This document shows, one piece after another, positions 26,517 to 35,595 of a stretch of DNA of 64,000 nt (within the stretch, counting starts at the first letter, position 1; every line of letters begins with the position of its first letter). Source of the stretch: Psychromonas sp030397575 (lineage in GTDB: Bacteria > Pseudomonadota > Gammaproteobacteria > Enterobacterales > Psychromonadaceae). The translations under genes were made by a program, and so were the position numbers. Below the pieces are notes generated by a model that saw nothing but the letters and a program-made list of their open reading frames with translations, made no database searches and had not been told where the DNA came from. The DNA lies in the NCBI RefSeq assembly GCF_046250175.1, contig NZ_CP176468.1; one strand, written 5' to 3'.

Positions 26517-27439
26517 TGGTTTTTTTCACCCTAGTGATTGCTTTGGTTATTGATTACTTTATTGGTGAGCCTAATCGTTACCATCCATTAGTCTTATTTG
26601 GCAATCTAGCGAATACGCTGGAAAAAAAATTAAACAAAGGTACGCCGCAACAACGCTTTATTAAAGGCGTGTTTAGCTGGGCTATATTAGTGTTACCTGT
26701 ACCGTTGATTTACTTACTCTTAATGTGGATCTTACCTGTTTATCTCTTACTATTAGTTAACATCTATATTGTGTATTGGGCCGTGGCATTAAATAGCCTT
26801 ATCCAACATGGTATGCAAATCTATCAGCCTTTAAGTGAAGGCGATTTATCAAAAGCACAGCATTTTTGCTCTTACATTGTAAGTCGTGACACCAGTGAAC
26901 TTGATGCCCAAGCGATAAGCCGAGCAACCACTGAATCCATGTTAGAAAATGGTCACGACGGCGTAACTGCGACCTTAATCTATTTTGTATTAGGTGGCGC
27001 ACCATTAGTTATTATACATCGCTTAAGTAATACGCTGGATGCGATGTGGGGATATCGAAACGAACAGTTTAACTATTTCGGTAAATGCAGCGCCCGTATT
27101 GATGATCTATTAGGTTTTATCAGCGCTAAAATCACCGCTTTATTATTTGCAATCATTGGCTTGTTTAATGGCACTGCACAACAGGCATTAAATAATGCTT
27201 ATCAACAGAGTAGAGACTATAAAAGTCACAATGGTGGCTGGGTGATGGCATCAGGCGCAACGGTTTTACAGGTTTGTTTAGGCGGCAGTGCGGTTTATTT
27301 TGGCAAAACAGTGGTTTCTCCACAATTAGGTGAAGGTGAAGCAGTACAAAGTAAACATATCGCTGCAAGCTTAACGTTAGTAAAAAAAGCAGTATTACTT
27401 TGGTTGTTGATGGTTGCATTATGGCAAAGCATTTTGTGA
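26513..27439 (+). CDS. cbiB: Adenosylcobinamide-phosphate synthase
   Basis: A 308-residue integral membrane protein of the CbiB family, with the N-terminal ALVIDYFIGEPNRYHPLVLFG motif beginning at about residue 9, the VSRDTSELD segment (about 123-131), ATTESMLENGHDGVTATLIYF (conserved ENxxDG-like core), and several hydrophobic spans. It attaches the aminopropanol side chain to adenosylcobyric acid. The aerobic homologue is CobD, which is a different protein from the decarboxylase called CobD in the cbi naming used here. Confidence 0.94.
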   Translation: MMVFFTLVIALVIDYFIGEPNRYHPLVLFGNLANTLEKKLNKGTPQQRFIKGVFSWAILVLPVPLIYLLLMWILPVYLLLLVNIYIVYWAVALNSLIQHGMQIYQPLSEGDLSKAQHFCSYIVSRDTSELDAQAISRATTESMLENGHDGVTATLIYFVLGGAPLVIIHRLSNTLDAMWGYRNEQFNYFGKCSARIDDLLGFISAKITALLFAIIGLFNGTAQQALNNAYQQSRDYKSHNGGWVMASGATVLQVCLGGSAVYFGKTVVSPQLGEGEAVQSKHIAASLTLVKKAVLLWLLMVALWQSIL

Positions 27440-27491
27440 TTGGTACATTTTTAATTTATAAACAACAGATTAAACAAGGTTTATTAAAATA

Positions 27492-28517
27492 ATGGCAATA
27501 ATACATGGCGGACAGCTGAGTAAAGTAGCAAAGCAGTTTGCGATACCTGAACAAGCATGGTTAGATCTTTCAACGGGTATTGCGCCATTTAGTTATGCTA
27601 TTCCTGCGATTCCAGAAAAAATATGGCAAGATCTCCCAACTATTTCACCGAATTTAATTACCGCTGCACAGCAATATTACCAAGCCGAATTCTGTTGGCC
27701 TGTTGCAGGCAGTCAACAATTAATCGAAAAATTACCATCACTTTGGAACGATAAAAATAGTGCGATAAAAGCAGGGGAAGCAAAGCATGCGTATTTGCCT
27801 AAAGTCGGTTATAAAGAACATCAACGAGCTTGGTCGTTAGCCGGTTATCAACTGCATTTTTATCAAGAATTTTTGCCAAATAACATCGAAAAAAATAGCG
27901 TAGTGATAGTGATTAACCCAAATAATCCACTTACCGATACTTTCTCTATCCAACAACTAACCCAATTAAAAAAGCACTGTCAGCAGCAGCAAGCACTGCT
28001 TATTATTGATGAAGCTTTTGCCGATATTTTTACACCTGAATTCAGCTTTGTGCCTCATATCACCAATGATAATGGATATGATGAGCTGATCGTATTGCGT
28101 TCATTTGGTAAGTTCTTTGGCCTAGCAGGGATCCGCATCGGCTTTGTATGCACCACTGAAATATGGCGAGATATCATTAAAGAAAGTATTGGCCCTTGGT
28201 CAATTAATGGGCCTGCATTATTTATCGCTGAGCAAGCATTAAAAGATACACAGTGGCAAGTTGCACAGAATGAACGACTTAATCAACAAAGTGAAGCGAT
28301 GCAACTATTGCTGAAATCGTATTTATTGAATGCACGCATTGAAGCGAATGCTTTGTTCATTACTGTTTTCTTAGATAATGCACCTGATATTTATGAAAAA
28401 TTATGCCGCCAAGCTGTATATGTAAGGTTAACAGATGAAGGTAACGCTCTTCGATTCGGTTTAACTGATATGTTAAATATGCAGCGTTTAGATGAAACAT
28501 TAGCGACAATTACTTAA
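27492..28517 (+). CDS. cobD: L-threonine-O-3-phosphate decarboxylase
   Basis: A 341-residue fold-type I PLP enzyme close to histidinol-phosphate aminotransferase. The N-terminus (HGGQLSKVAKQF, then WLDLSTGIAPFSY) is typical of CobD. The PLP-binding segment VLRSFGKFFGLAGIRIGF contains the active-site Lys, and VVIVINPNNPL and LLIIDEAFAD carry other conserved residues. It makes (R)-1-amino-2-propanol phosphate for CbiB, the gene just upstream. The family is usually about 360 residues, so this is a normal or slightly short member. Confidence 0.92.
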   Translation: MAIIHGGQLSKVAKQFAIPEQAWLDLSTGIAPFSYAIPAIPEKIWQDLPTISPNLITAAQQYYQAEFCWPVAGSQQLIEKLPSLWNDKNSAIKAGEAKHAYLPKVGYKEHQRAWSLAGYQLHFYQEFLPNNIEKNSVVIVINPNNPLTDTFSIQQLTQLKKHCQQQQALLIIDEAFADIFTPEFSFVPHITNDNGYDELIVLRSFGKFFGLAGIRIGFVCTTEIWRDIIKESIGPWSINGPALFIAEQALKDTQWQVAQNERLNQQSEAMQLLLKSYLLNARIEANALFITVFLDNAPDIYEKLCRQAVYVRLTDEGNALRFGLTDMLNMQRLDETLATIT

Positions 28518-28673
28518 GTATCTGAAATCTCAATATGTGAGCGCTGTAAAAGAGTGGATAATTATCAATATTGAATACCTACAAAGTAAAGTAGCCTGTT
28601 AAAAAAATAGGTGTTACTTTGAATCTTGTTTTATTTTTAGCGTGATAAGAGCCTTAAACCTAAACCGAGAGAT

Positions 28674-29129
28674 ATGATCATGAAAAAATTAATACCACTA
28701 CTATTTTTATCATTTTTTGTAACTAGTTACAGCCATGCATCAGAGAGTGTTACTTCTGTTGCGAGCCACCATTCAGTAAAAGAAACCGCTGATAGATTTG
28801 TAGATATATTGTCTAAAAAAGGGTTAACTCTTTTTGCGCGTATTGATCACCAAAAAAATGCGAAAAGTGTCAATCTGGAGCTAAGAGAAACAGAAGTGCT
28901 AATTTTCGGGAACCCAAAAGTAGGCACACCATTAATGCAATGTGAGCAACAAGTTGCGATTGATTTACCACAGAAAGTGTTAATTGCTAAAGACGCTGAC
29001 GGGAACGTGTGGTTATCTTACAATGACCCTGAGTACATAAAGCAACGCCATCAGGTGACTGGATGTGATGCTGTATTTTCCAAAGTAGCTAATGTATTAA
29101 GTGCCTTGACCAACGCAGCTGCAAAATAG
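28674..29129 (+). CDS. DUF302 domain protein, secreted
   Basis: I begin the feature at 28674, although an ATG at 28680 (AAAAAATTAATACC follows) may be the true start. The 151-residue product has a signal peptide (to about residue 23, SYSHA) and a DUF302 domain (about 35-135) with KGLTLFARIDHQKNA, LLxFGNPKxGTPLMQ-like residues (LIFGNPKVGTPLM), QVAIDLPQKVL and NVWLSYNDPEYI. The domain is widespread and its role is not established. It stands alone with its own terminator. Confidence 0.85.
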   Translation: MIMKKLIPLLFLSFFVTSYSHASESVTSVASHHSVKETADRFVDILSKKGLTLFARIDHQKNAKSVNLELRETEVLIFGNPKVGTPLMQCEQQVAIDLPQKVLIAKDADGNVWLSYNDPEYIKQRHQVTGCDAVFSKVANVLSALTNAAAK

Positions 29130-29143
29130 TATCTCCCTTCTAA

Positions 29144-29181
29144 ATGAGTAAAGTAGTTTCCTAGAGACTACATTACTCATC
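29144..29181 (+). terminator. Terminator-like hairpin after the DUF302 gene
   Basis: ATGAGTA-AGTAGT (29144-29156) pairs with ACTAC-TTACTCAT (29167-29180) with single-base mismatches, about 15 bases after the stop codon. The stem is long, but only a short T-rich stretch follows. Confidence 0.55.
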
Positions 29182-29566
29182 TCATTGCAATAATTACCCA
29201 GTGCTGAGACAGTTAAATACTTCTCAAATAAACCTTTATCACTTCCTATCAATCTCAACTTATTATGTATCTTCTATAAGTCATTTTATTAAAATAGCTT
29301 CATTTCTGGGCCATTATATTAAATAAAGCTATCTAAACTCTGGGCAGGAAAAATAAACTAGTTTAAAGCATAAACTGAGCCTTGCTAAGGTTAACCTCGT
29401 TGATCGTCTGTCGAAGAATGAAAGAAAAAGTATTTATTCTTTAATGGCAGTTCCCTTACGAAATTTACAACGAAGAAATAAGTTATTTTAACAAGTAAAA
29501 TAGAACAGTTAATTAGTATGATTGGTATAGTAGCCTGACATCTATTCAATTTTAATAAGGATATTT
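29182..29566. other. Intergenic region with a partial MITE-like repeat
   Basis: The right half holds the partial repeat copy described separately. The left half (29182-29430) is AT-rich with no gene, RNA or strong hairpin that I can see. Confidence 0.4.
29440..29529 (-). repeat. Partial MITE-like repeat (copy C)
   Basis: Read on the minus strand from 29529, this begins TATACCAATCA and matches the element at 51869-52033 over about 85 bases. Shared blocks are CTAATTAA, CTTGTTAAAA, CTTCGTTGTAA and GGGAA. Beyond the central palindrome the match fades, so only the half with the intact ATACCAAT end is recognisable. The end lies about 38 bases before the start of the binding-protein gene, within its presumed promoter region. 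Confidence 0.75.
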
Positions 29567-30328
29567 ATGAAACTCTCTCAAATTGCTTTACTTTCTATGG
29601 CTGCATTAACGTTTAATGCACAAGCTGATTTACTCGATGATATTCAAGAAAAGGGTGTTATCACGGTTGGTACAACGGGTGATTATAAACCTTTCTCTTA
29701 TTACGATGGTTCAAACTACTCTGGTTACGATATTGATGTTGCTAAACATCTTGGTGAACAGTTAGGCGTAAAAGTAGAGTTTGTAAAAACGACCTGGAAA
29801 GGCTTAGTGCCTAATCTACAAGCGGGTAAATATGATATTGCCATGGGAGGAATTACTCGTCGTATCTCTCGTCAACTAGCTGCAGAACAATCACAAGGTT
29901 ACATGACTTTTGGTAAACTATTTTTAGTTGCCAATGGTAAAGAAGCGCAATTTGATACCTTAGCAGAAGTGAATCGTCCTAGCGTAAAAGTCGGAGTTAA
30001 TATTGGTGGCACTAATGAAAAATTTGCCGAGCAGTTTTTAACGGAAGCGACTTTAGTAAAATATGAAAACAACTTAGATGTTCCTAAAGCTGTTGCCAAT
30101 GGTGATGTAGATGTAATGGTAACTGAAACACCGGAAGCGCTTTATTATCAAACGATTAATAAGAAACTACAGGCTGTTCGTGAAGAAAACCCATTTACCA
30201 AAAGCCAGTTTGGCTACTTAATGCCAGTGGGTGAACAGCGATTACTAAATACTGTTAACTTCATAATGGATGAGATGAAGCTAAAAGGTGTAGATATTCA
30301 ATTAATGAAAGATAATTCGCTAATGTAA
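29567..30328 (+). CDS. Periplasmic solute-binding protein, family 3 (PheC-like)
   Basis: A 253-residue protein with a signal peptide (to about residue 20, NAQA) and the family 3 binding-protein fold: DIQEKGVITVGTTGDYKPF, YSGYDIDVAKHLGEQLGV, LQAGKYDIAMGGITR, and VNIGGTNEKFAEQFL. The GGTNE segment and overall length resemble periplasmic cyclohexadienyl dehydratase (PheC), which arose from this fold. No permease or ATPase gene is adjacent, which also fits an enzyme or orphan binder. Which of the two it is cannot be decided from sequence reading alone. Confidence 0.75.
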   Translation: MKLSQIALLSMAALTFNAQADLLDDIQEKGVITVGTTGDYKPFSYYDGSNYSGYDIDVAKHLGEQLGVKVEFVKTTWKGLVPNLQAGKYDIAMGGITRRISRQLAAEQSQGYMTFGKLFLVANGKEAQFDTLAEVNRPSVKVGVNIGGTNEKFAEQFLTEATLVKYENNLDVPKAVANGDVDVMVTETPEALYYQTINKKLQAVREENPFTKSQFGYLMPVGEQRLLNTVNFIMDEMKLKGVDIQLMKDNSLM

Positions 30329-30419
30329 TATTTTTATTAAAGATCGGTATAGAAGGGGTTTTAAAGTCATTTAAATTGTTTCGTATTATTACCAGTGTGA
30401 CTGATATTGAGTTCAAAAG

Positions 30420-30453
30420 GAACACTGCTAGTGGTTACTAGTCAGTGTTTCTT
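30420..30453. terminator. Bidirectional terminator between convergent genes
   Basis: AACACTG-TAGT pairs with ACTA-CAGTGTT (30421-30432 with 30437-30449) around a GGTT loop. It separates the plus-strand binding protein from the minus-strand acyltransferase. Confidence 0.65.
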
Positions 30454-30482
30454 CGTTGGTACTTAAAAGCGTCCTCATTAAA

Positions 30483-32429
30483 CTAATATTTTAAAAAATC
30501 ATCAGGTAAACGTTTACCAAAAAGCACTTCACCATTTGCTGATAAATGATCGCCATCAGCCCAAAGTAAATGTTCACAACTCATAAAATCTTGCGGGAAA
30601 CTATAATTAAGCGTTTTATTTTGTGAAACAAATTTTAAGTTAGGGATTGGTTTCACTTTTGAGCGAATATGGTCATCAAGTTTAATAAAAGGGGCTTTCT
30701 GCCCACTTCTTAATGTAAAGTTGGATGTGCAGTTTTTTTGTAGTATTTGCTTATAAGTAAAGTGGGGCTCAACTCGACTACCAAACCAAGTAACGTGAGT
30801 TAATTTGCTTAGCTCAGTTAAGTAATCAATAACTAGTTTGACATGTTCAGTATCGATGCTAATCCTTTCAATAGGAGCATCTAATGCTAGTTTATCGAAC
30901 ATAAACCGAGACCCTTTTTGACCATGCTCATCAAGCAATAAGTAAAAGCCAGCTTGCTCGTAAATAACATGATCAAATATATTTTTATTCTCTTTAATAA
31001 AAGCTGTAACTTCATCGTAAGGGCATACTTTCTGATCATTCCATATACGGCAACCAGCACTGGTTATACCAACTATAAAAGAGTGATTAAATCGAGATGA
31101 AATCATGCCAAATAAATCGATAGCATGACTGTCTCCAAGGATTAATACACCTGAACCATAGGTTGCCGCACACTGTTTTAAACGTGAGGCGATGCCATTA
31201 GTTAAATCAGAGGCATTAAATCGACACTGTGAAAAGTCTTGTTGCCCTGTTTCGTCTAATCCCCAGTTTCTACCTGAGTGACTCATACGGGTTAATAAAC
31301 TGTAGGTTTGCTGTGTAGGAATATCCTGTCGTGATAACCACCCATTATCCCCATTATCTATATAACTATAAGAAGAAAAGCTAATAATAATTAATATGGT
31401 GAGAAGAGGTTTATATTTAAGAAGAGACCAAGAACCTAAGGCCTTTTTAAACTTTCTTTTTTCTACTAAATGATAACTAAGACAGCCTAATAAAATAGAT
31501 AATAAAATGCCTAAATAAACGTAAAGAGATTCTAATGAAAAATAATAGATAGCCACAACAAAAGGCCAATGCCAAAGGTATATAGAATACGACCAAGCCC
31601 CTAGTTTTTGAAAAATAAAGTTATTAGTAATAGCACTTTCGTAGTGCTGTGACTGTATAACTAGGAAGGCCCCTAGAACAGGGAATATAGCGAGGTAACC
31701 TGGCCATGGCGTTTCTTTGGAAATAAATAGATAAGCACCAATAATCATGGCTAATCCAGTCAATTGAACAAAGCTTTTATATTGCTGCTTAATCGCAAAA
31801 GGAAATGCGTATGCTATGCCACCTAACATCATTTCCCAGGCGCGAGTTGGTAGCAAATAATAAGCAGGGTTTGGCCATTGAAAAGTTGCTATTATACTAA
31901 AAAGTAACAAAACAATGGTGCTAATAAGCAGCGCTAATTTCATTGATTTTAACGACATGAACTTTTGCATTGTCACTAAAAGAAGCGGGTAGATAATATA
32001 GAACTGCCACTCAACGGATAAAGACCAAGTGTGCAAAAGCCATTTATTGTGTGAAGCCATATCAAAATATCCAGCTTCACTCCAATATGTAATATTGGAT
32101 AAAAATAACAAACTGCTAGTAACGTGTTTAGTTAAAGCAGTGTAATCTGAGGGGGTAATAAAGAACCAGCCAAAAAGTAACAAAGCAGTAGATAGAACGG
32201 CTAAAGCTGGCATAATTCTATTTGCTCTCGCAATATAAAACTGTACTGTTGAAAATTGTTGCCGTTCAATACCGTTAAATATAATACTGGTCATTAAAAA
32301 ACCAGAAATAACAAAAAAAATATCAACACCGGCAAAGCCACCGGGGAGCCATGATTCATTAAAGTGAAATAATACAACCGCTATAACCGCAATTGCCCTA
32401 AGTCCATTTATATCTGCTCTAAATTTCAT
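30483..32429 (-). CDS. OafA-type O-acyltransferase with C-terminal SGNH domain
   Basis: A 648-residue protein. The N-terminal acyltransferase-3 domain (about 1-350) has about ten membrane spans, FRADINGLRAIAVIAVVLFHF and GFAGVDIFFVISGFLM. The C-terminal periplasmic SGNH domain has the nucleophile block VLILGDSHAIDLFG (about 419-432) and the second motif WADGDHLSANG near the end. Such two-part proteins transfer acetyl or other acyl groups to surface polysaccharides. It sits next to a sulfotransferase and the exopolysaccharide run and is transcribed away from them. Confidence 0.9.
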   Translation of the reverse strand: MKFRADINGLRAIAVIAVVLFHFNESWLPGGFAGVDIFFVISGFLMTSIIFNGIERQQFSTVQFYIARANRIMPALAVLSTALLLFGWFFITPSDYTALTKHVTSSLLFLSNITYWSEAGYFDMASHNKWLLHTWSLSVEWQFYIIYPLLLVTMQKFMSLKSMKLALLISTIVLLLFSIIATFQWPNPAYYLLPTRAWEMMLGGIAYAFPFAIKQQYKSFVQLTGLAMIIGAYLFISKETPWPGYLAIFPVLGAFLVIQSQHYESAITNNFIFQKLGAWSYSIYLWHWPFVVAIYYFSLESLYVYLGILLSILLGCLSYHLVEKRKFKKALGSWSLLKYKPLLTILIIISFSSYSYIDNGDNGWLSRQDIPTQQTYSLLTRMSHSGRNWGLDETGQQDFSQCRFNASDLTNGIASRLKQCAATYGSGVLILGDSHAIDLFGMISSRFNHSFIVGITSAGCRIWNDQKVCPYDEVTAFIKENKNIFDHVIYEQAGFYLLLDEHGQKGSRFMFDKLALDAPIERISIDTEHVKLVIDYLTELSKLTHVTWFGSRVEPHFTYKQILQKNCTSNFTLRSGQKAPFIKLDDHIRSKVKPIPNLKFVSQNKTLNYSFPQDFMSCEHLLWADGDHLSANGEVLFGKRLPDDFLKY

Positions 32430-32732
32430 TTTCTCTTTTTCTTTTTGATTTTAGAACAACTTTAAAGCAAAACTTAAGTTAAGTTAACTAGACTAAAAGA
32501 GTAGAGGAACTATTTACTAAATAAAGGTCTAACAGATGGAGTGAATAAATTTTAAAAGTATAGTACTGTCTTGTGAAGCGAAACCTTTCCGTATAATTAA
32601 ATCAAAAAAACAAATTAATGTATTTTTTTTGTATTTTTTACATTATTCTCTAGTTTGATATGTTGCTTTTATTGGTGTTAGCCAATAACTCTCAAAAGAT
32701 ACTTTACTGTTATATATAATCTTAGGTGAAAT
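32430..32732. other. Divergent intergenic region
   Basis: AT-rich spacer between the two divergent genes. A TATAAT at 32715-32720 lies too close to the sulfotransferase start for an ordinary leader and has no matching -35 box. I see no other feature. Confidence 0.4.
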
Positions 32733-33620
32733 ATGAAGTGTATTTTTATTGGTGGGGCAGATCGAAGTGGTACAACTATGTTGGCTTCTTTATTAGCTAA
32801 TATTAAAGATAGCGTGGTTGCACCAGAATCCTTATTTAAAACAGACATCCCATTTGAATACCCTATCTCAATTGAAAATTATAGCCAGCAGCTTAATAAA
32901 GATAAACGCTTCAAACGCTGGGGCGTAGATACAAGCCGACTCAATAACACTGATTATCAAACCTACGATGATATCTACCAAGACATCTTAAGTTTGTACT
33001 CTTCAAACCCTGCACCACAATATTGGATCGATCACTCACCAAATAACTTAATGTATGCAAAGTTACTCAACTCAACATTTAAAGAGAGTTATTTTATACA
33101 TATTGTTAGAGATGGACGGGCCGTTGCAAATTCACAAATACCACTAGAATGGGGGGAAAATACTTTCTTACAATCATCAAGAGCGTGGTTAAATAAAATT
33201 TTATATGGCTTCATGGCGCAAAGCTTATTCCCCGAAAAGACGATTTTAATTAAATATGAAGATTTACTTTTAGACAGCGAAAAAGAGATTGCAAAAATAT
33301 TAACGCTTCTAGGTAATCCACAGCTGAATGGCGGTTCAATAAACAATGACTTTGTGCCTGACTTTTCAAAAAAACAGCACGCGTTGGTAGGGAAAGCGCC
33401 TGAAACAAGCCGTTCACAGGCTTGGAAAGCAAAACTAACTCAACAGAATATTGCAGATTTTCAATACTATGCTGGTGACGCCTTAAATATTTTGGGTTAT
33501 GAATTAATCGATACTAGCAACGAAAAAGTAACGAAAAAGCACATGATCAAAGAGTTTTTTAAAGAGCTGTGGTTTAAAAAAGTAATTAACCCACGGAAAT
33601 ATAAGTTGAAACGAAAATAA
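32733..33620 (+). CDS. Sulfotransferase family protein
   Basis: A 295-residue PAPS-dependent sulfotransferase. The N-terminal phosphosulfate loop is FIGGADRSGTTMLASLL, and the 3'-phosphate motif is HIVRDGRAVANS (about 123-134), which gives the two standard binding sites. KTILIKYEDLLLD is the conserved segment before the C-terminal part. It lacks a signal peptide, as expected for a cytoplasmic enzyme acting on a precursor sugar or lipid-linked unit. The neighbourhood suggests that the polysaccharide made here is sulfated, which is common for marine polymers; the acceptor is unknown. Confidence 0.85.
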   Translation: MKCIFIGGADRSGTTMLASLLANIKDSVVAPESLFKTDIPFEYPISIENYSQQLNKDKRFKRWGVDTSRLNNTDYQTYDDIYQDILSLYSSNPAPQYWIDHSPNNLMYAKLLNSTFKESYFIHIVRDGRAVANSQIPLEWGENTFLQSSRAWLNKILYGFMAQSLFPEKTILIKYEDLLLDSEKEIAKILTLLGNPQLNGGSINNDFVPDFSKKQHALVGKAPETSRSQAWKAKLTQQNIADFQYYAGDALNILGYELIDTSNEKVTKKHMIKEFFKELWFKKVINPRKYKLKRK

Positions 33621-34421
33621 CCTGTATTCTCTTTCCTTCTCCCTCCCATCCTGCTTAATATTTTATATTTTTAACATCTGCCATCAATTAAAGCGTTAGG
33701 GTGACATGGTGCATTGTTTTTAAATTAAAAGTTTGATTTAGCCTTTCTCTTGTAACGAGTAGATATTTCTATTTACTTGTAGGTATTTGATTTTTTTAAC
33801 TAACTAGCCACAAGGTGGTAGTTATCAGTGTTTTTGTTCGAAATTAAAACGATATCTTTTTTTATGGAACTAAAGCTGTTATTAATTAACAAAAAGAAGT
33901 GACAAAAGAGATCTAAATCACTAAAATTTAATGAGTGATTGCTTTTTTTTGACAAAATTAACAGTAATAAATTTATTCTACTAGCGTGAAAATAAAGCTT
34001 AATTAGTGCCTAATTCGGTATTTTATTTTTGAAATGATATTTGTAGTGTCTTTAAAAATAAAATAGTAATAGTGACTTAAATTAAGTGGCTCCGCTATAT
34101 AAAGTGAATCATTAGATATAAGCGTAACTGATTGCTCATTAATTTTAGAACAAGTACAACGGATTGTATTTTTAGCTTTTTTGCTAATCAGCAGAAATAC
34201 GCTAGGCCAGATAAACGGAATTTCTAATGAATAAAAATTTTCCTTTTCTGCTTTATCTTGTTAAATCCCCTTGTTTGGTTAATGCTATTTTCACATTTGG
34301 GCTTATTGTCCTCCTGTGTAGTTAAAACTCAATTTCTCTTATCTAAAAAGTATAAAAGCAATATAAGTAGGGCTTGTTTTGCTATTTATATAAAACCTAA
34401 TTTTTTAAAGGTAGTAAAATT
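33621..34421. other. 800-base T-rich leader region before the exopolysaccharide run
   Basis: No gene is visible on either strand. The sequence is strongly T-rich. A candidate promoter is listed separately at 33949-33977, which would give a leader of about 430 bases. Runs such as TTTTTTTAAC and GCTTTTTTTTG are present, but I find no strong GC-rich hairpin. Confidence 0.45.
33949..33977 (+). promoter_or_regulatory. Candidate sigma-70 promoter of the exopolysaccharide operon
   Basis: A perfect -35 box TTGACA (33949-33954) is followed after exactly 17 bases by TTTATT (33972-33977), a 4 of 6 match to the -10 box. It precedes the epimerase gene by about 445 bases. It is a pattern match only. Confidence 0.4.
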
Positions 34422-35420
34422 ATGAAATATTTAGTAACAGGTGCAGCTGGTTTTATTGGAAATTTTGTGTCAGAGCGTTTATGTGATGCTGGGCATGATG
34501 TTGTTGGGTTAGATAACTTAAATGATTACTATGATCCTAACCTTAAACTAGCTCGTTTAAAGCGTCTTGATAAGTTTGAAAATTTTACTTTTGTCAAACT
34601 TGATTTAGCTGATAGAGATGGCATGCAGGCTTTATTTGCTGATGAAAAGTTTGACCGTGTTATTCACCTCGCTGCTCAAGCTGGTGTTCGCTACTCTATT
34701 GAAAATCCAATGGCTTACATTGATTCTAATTTAGTGGGGATGGCTACTATTTTAGAAGGGTGCCGTCATAATAAAGTAAAACACTTAGTCTACGCTTCAT
34801 CAAGCTCTGTATATGGCATGAATGAGAAAATGCCATTCTCCACTGAAGATGAAGTTAACCATCCTGTTTCTTTGTATGCTGCTACTAAAAAGTCAAATGA
34901 GCTAATGGCCCATAGCTATAGCCATTTATACGACTTACCTACTACAGGGTTACGTTTCTTTACCGTATACGGTCCATGGGGACGTCCTGATATGGCACCG
35001 TTCTTATTCACTGATGCTATTTTAAATGACCGCGAAATTAAAGTGTTTAACAACGGCAAGATGAAACGTGATTTTACTTATATTGATGACATTGTTGAGG
35101 GTATTATTCGTATTCAAGATGTAGTGCCAGTGCGCAATGCTGAAAACCCAAATACTTCACCTTCATCAGGCAAAGCCCCTTATAAAGTATTTAATATCGG
35201 CAATAACGAACCAATTGCATTAATGACGTTTATTGAAGCCATAGAAAAAGCGGCTGGTAAAGAAGCGAAGAAAAACTTCATGCCAATGCAAGCAGGTGAT
35301 GTGCCTGCGACATTTGCAGATATTGATAGTTTAAAAGAAGAGGTTGGTTTTAAACCAGATACTCAAATTGAGTACGGTATGCAGCAATTTGTTGATTGGT
35401 ACAAAATGTATCATTCATAA
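34422..35420 (+). CDS. UDP-glucuronate 4-epimerase-like sugar nucleotide epimerase
   Basis: A 332-residue extended short-chain dehydrogenase. The NAD-binding motif is VTGAAGFIGNFVSERL, the catalytic triad is in ASSSSVYG and the YAATKKSNE block (YxxxK), and FFTVYGPWGRPDMAPFLFT is the nucleotide-sugar segment typical of glucuronate/galacturonate 4-epimerases. The insert DNLNDYYDPNLKLARL is also typical of that subgroup. It would supply UDP-galacturonate for the polymer, implying an acidic polysaccharide. It is the first gene of the long plus-strand run. Confidence 0.88.
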   Translation: MKYLVTGAAGFIGNFVSERLCDAGHDVVGLDNLNDYYDPNLKLARLKRLDKFENFTFVKLDLADRDGMQALFADEKFDRVIHLAAQAGVRYSIENPMAYIDSNLVGMATILEGCRHNKVKHLVYASSSSVYGMNEKMPFSTEDEVNHPVSLYAATKKSNELMAHSYSHLYDLPTTGLRFFTVYGPWGRPDMAPFLFTDAILNDREIKVFNNGKMKRDFTYIDDIVEGIIRIQDVVPVRNAENPNTSPSSGKAPYKVFNIGNNEPIALMTFIEAIEKAAGKEAKKNFMPMQAGDVPATFADIDSLKEEVGFKPDTQIEYGMQQFVDWYKMYHS

Positions 35421-35595
35421 GGTTATATTAAGTACCAGGCATGATTATTGATTATTCTTTCATCATGCTTTTTTGATTGATTTTTAGTGGGTTTTAAATT
35501 CTTTGATTCAGAAAATACCATTAAAATACAAATAATATCTTAGACAGTAAATTACATTGTTAGGTTATAAATAGTCCCTCCCAAATATAAATTTA

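Noticed and set aside
32715..32720. TATAAT box before the sulfotransferase
   Set aside because: It is only 12 bases from the start codon and lacks a -35 box at the proper distance.
33814..33824. RfaH ops-like motif GGTGGTAG before the polymer genes
   Set aside because: It differs from the ops core at one position, and it lies upstream of the only candidate promoter, so it would not be transcribed from it. No JUMPstart context is seen.
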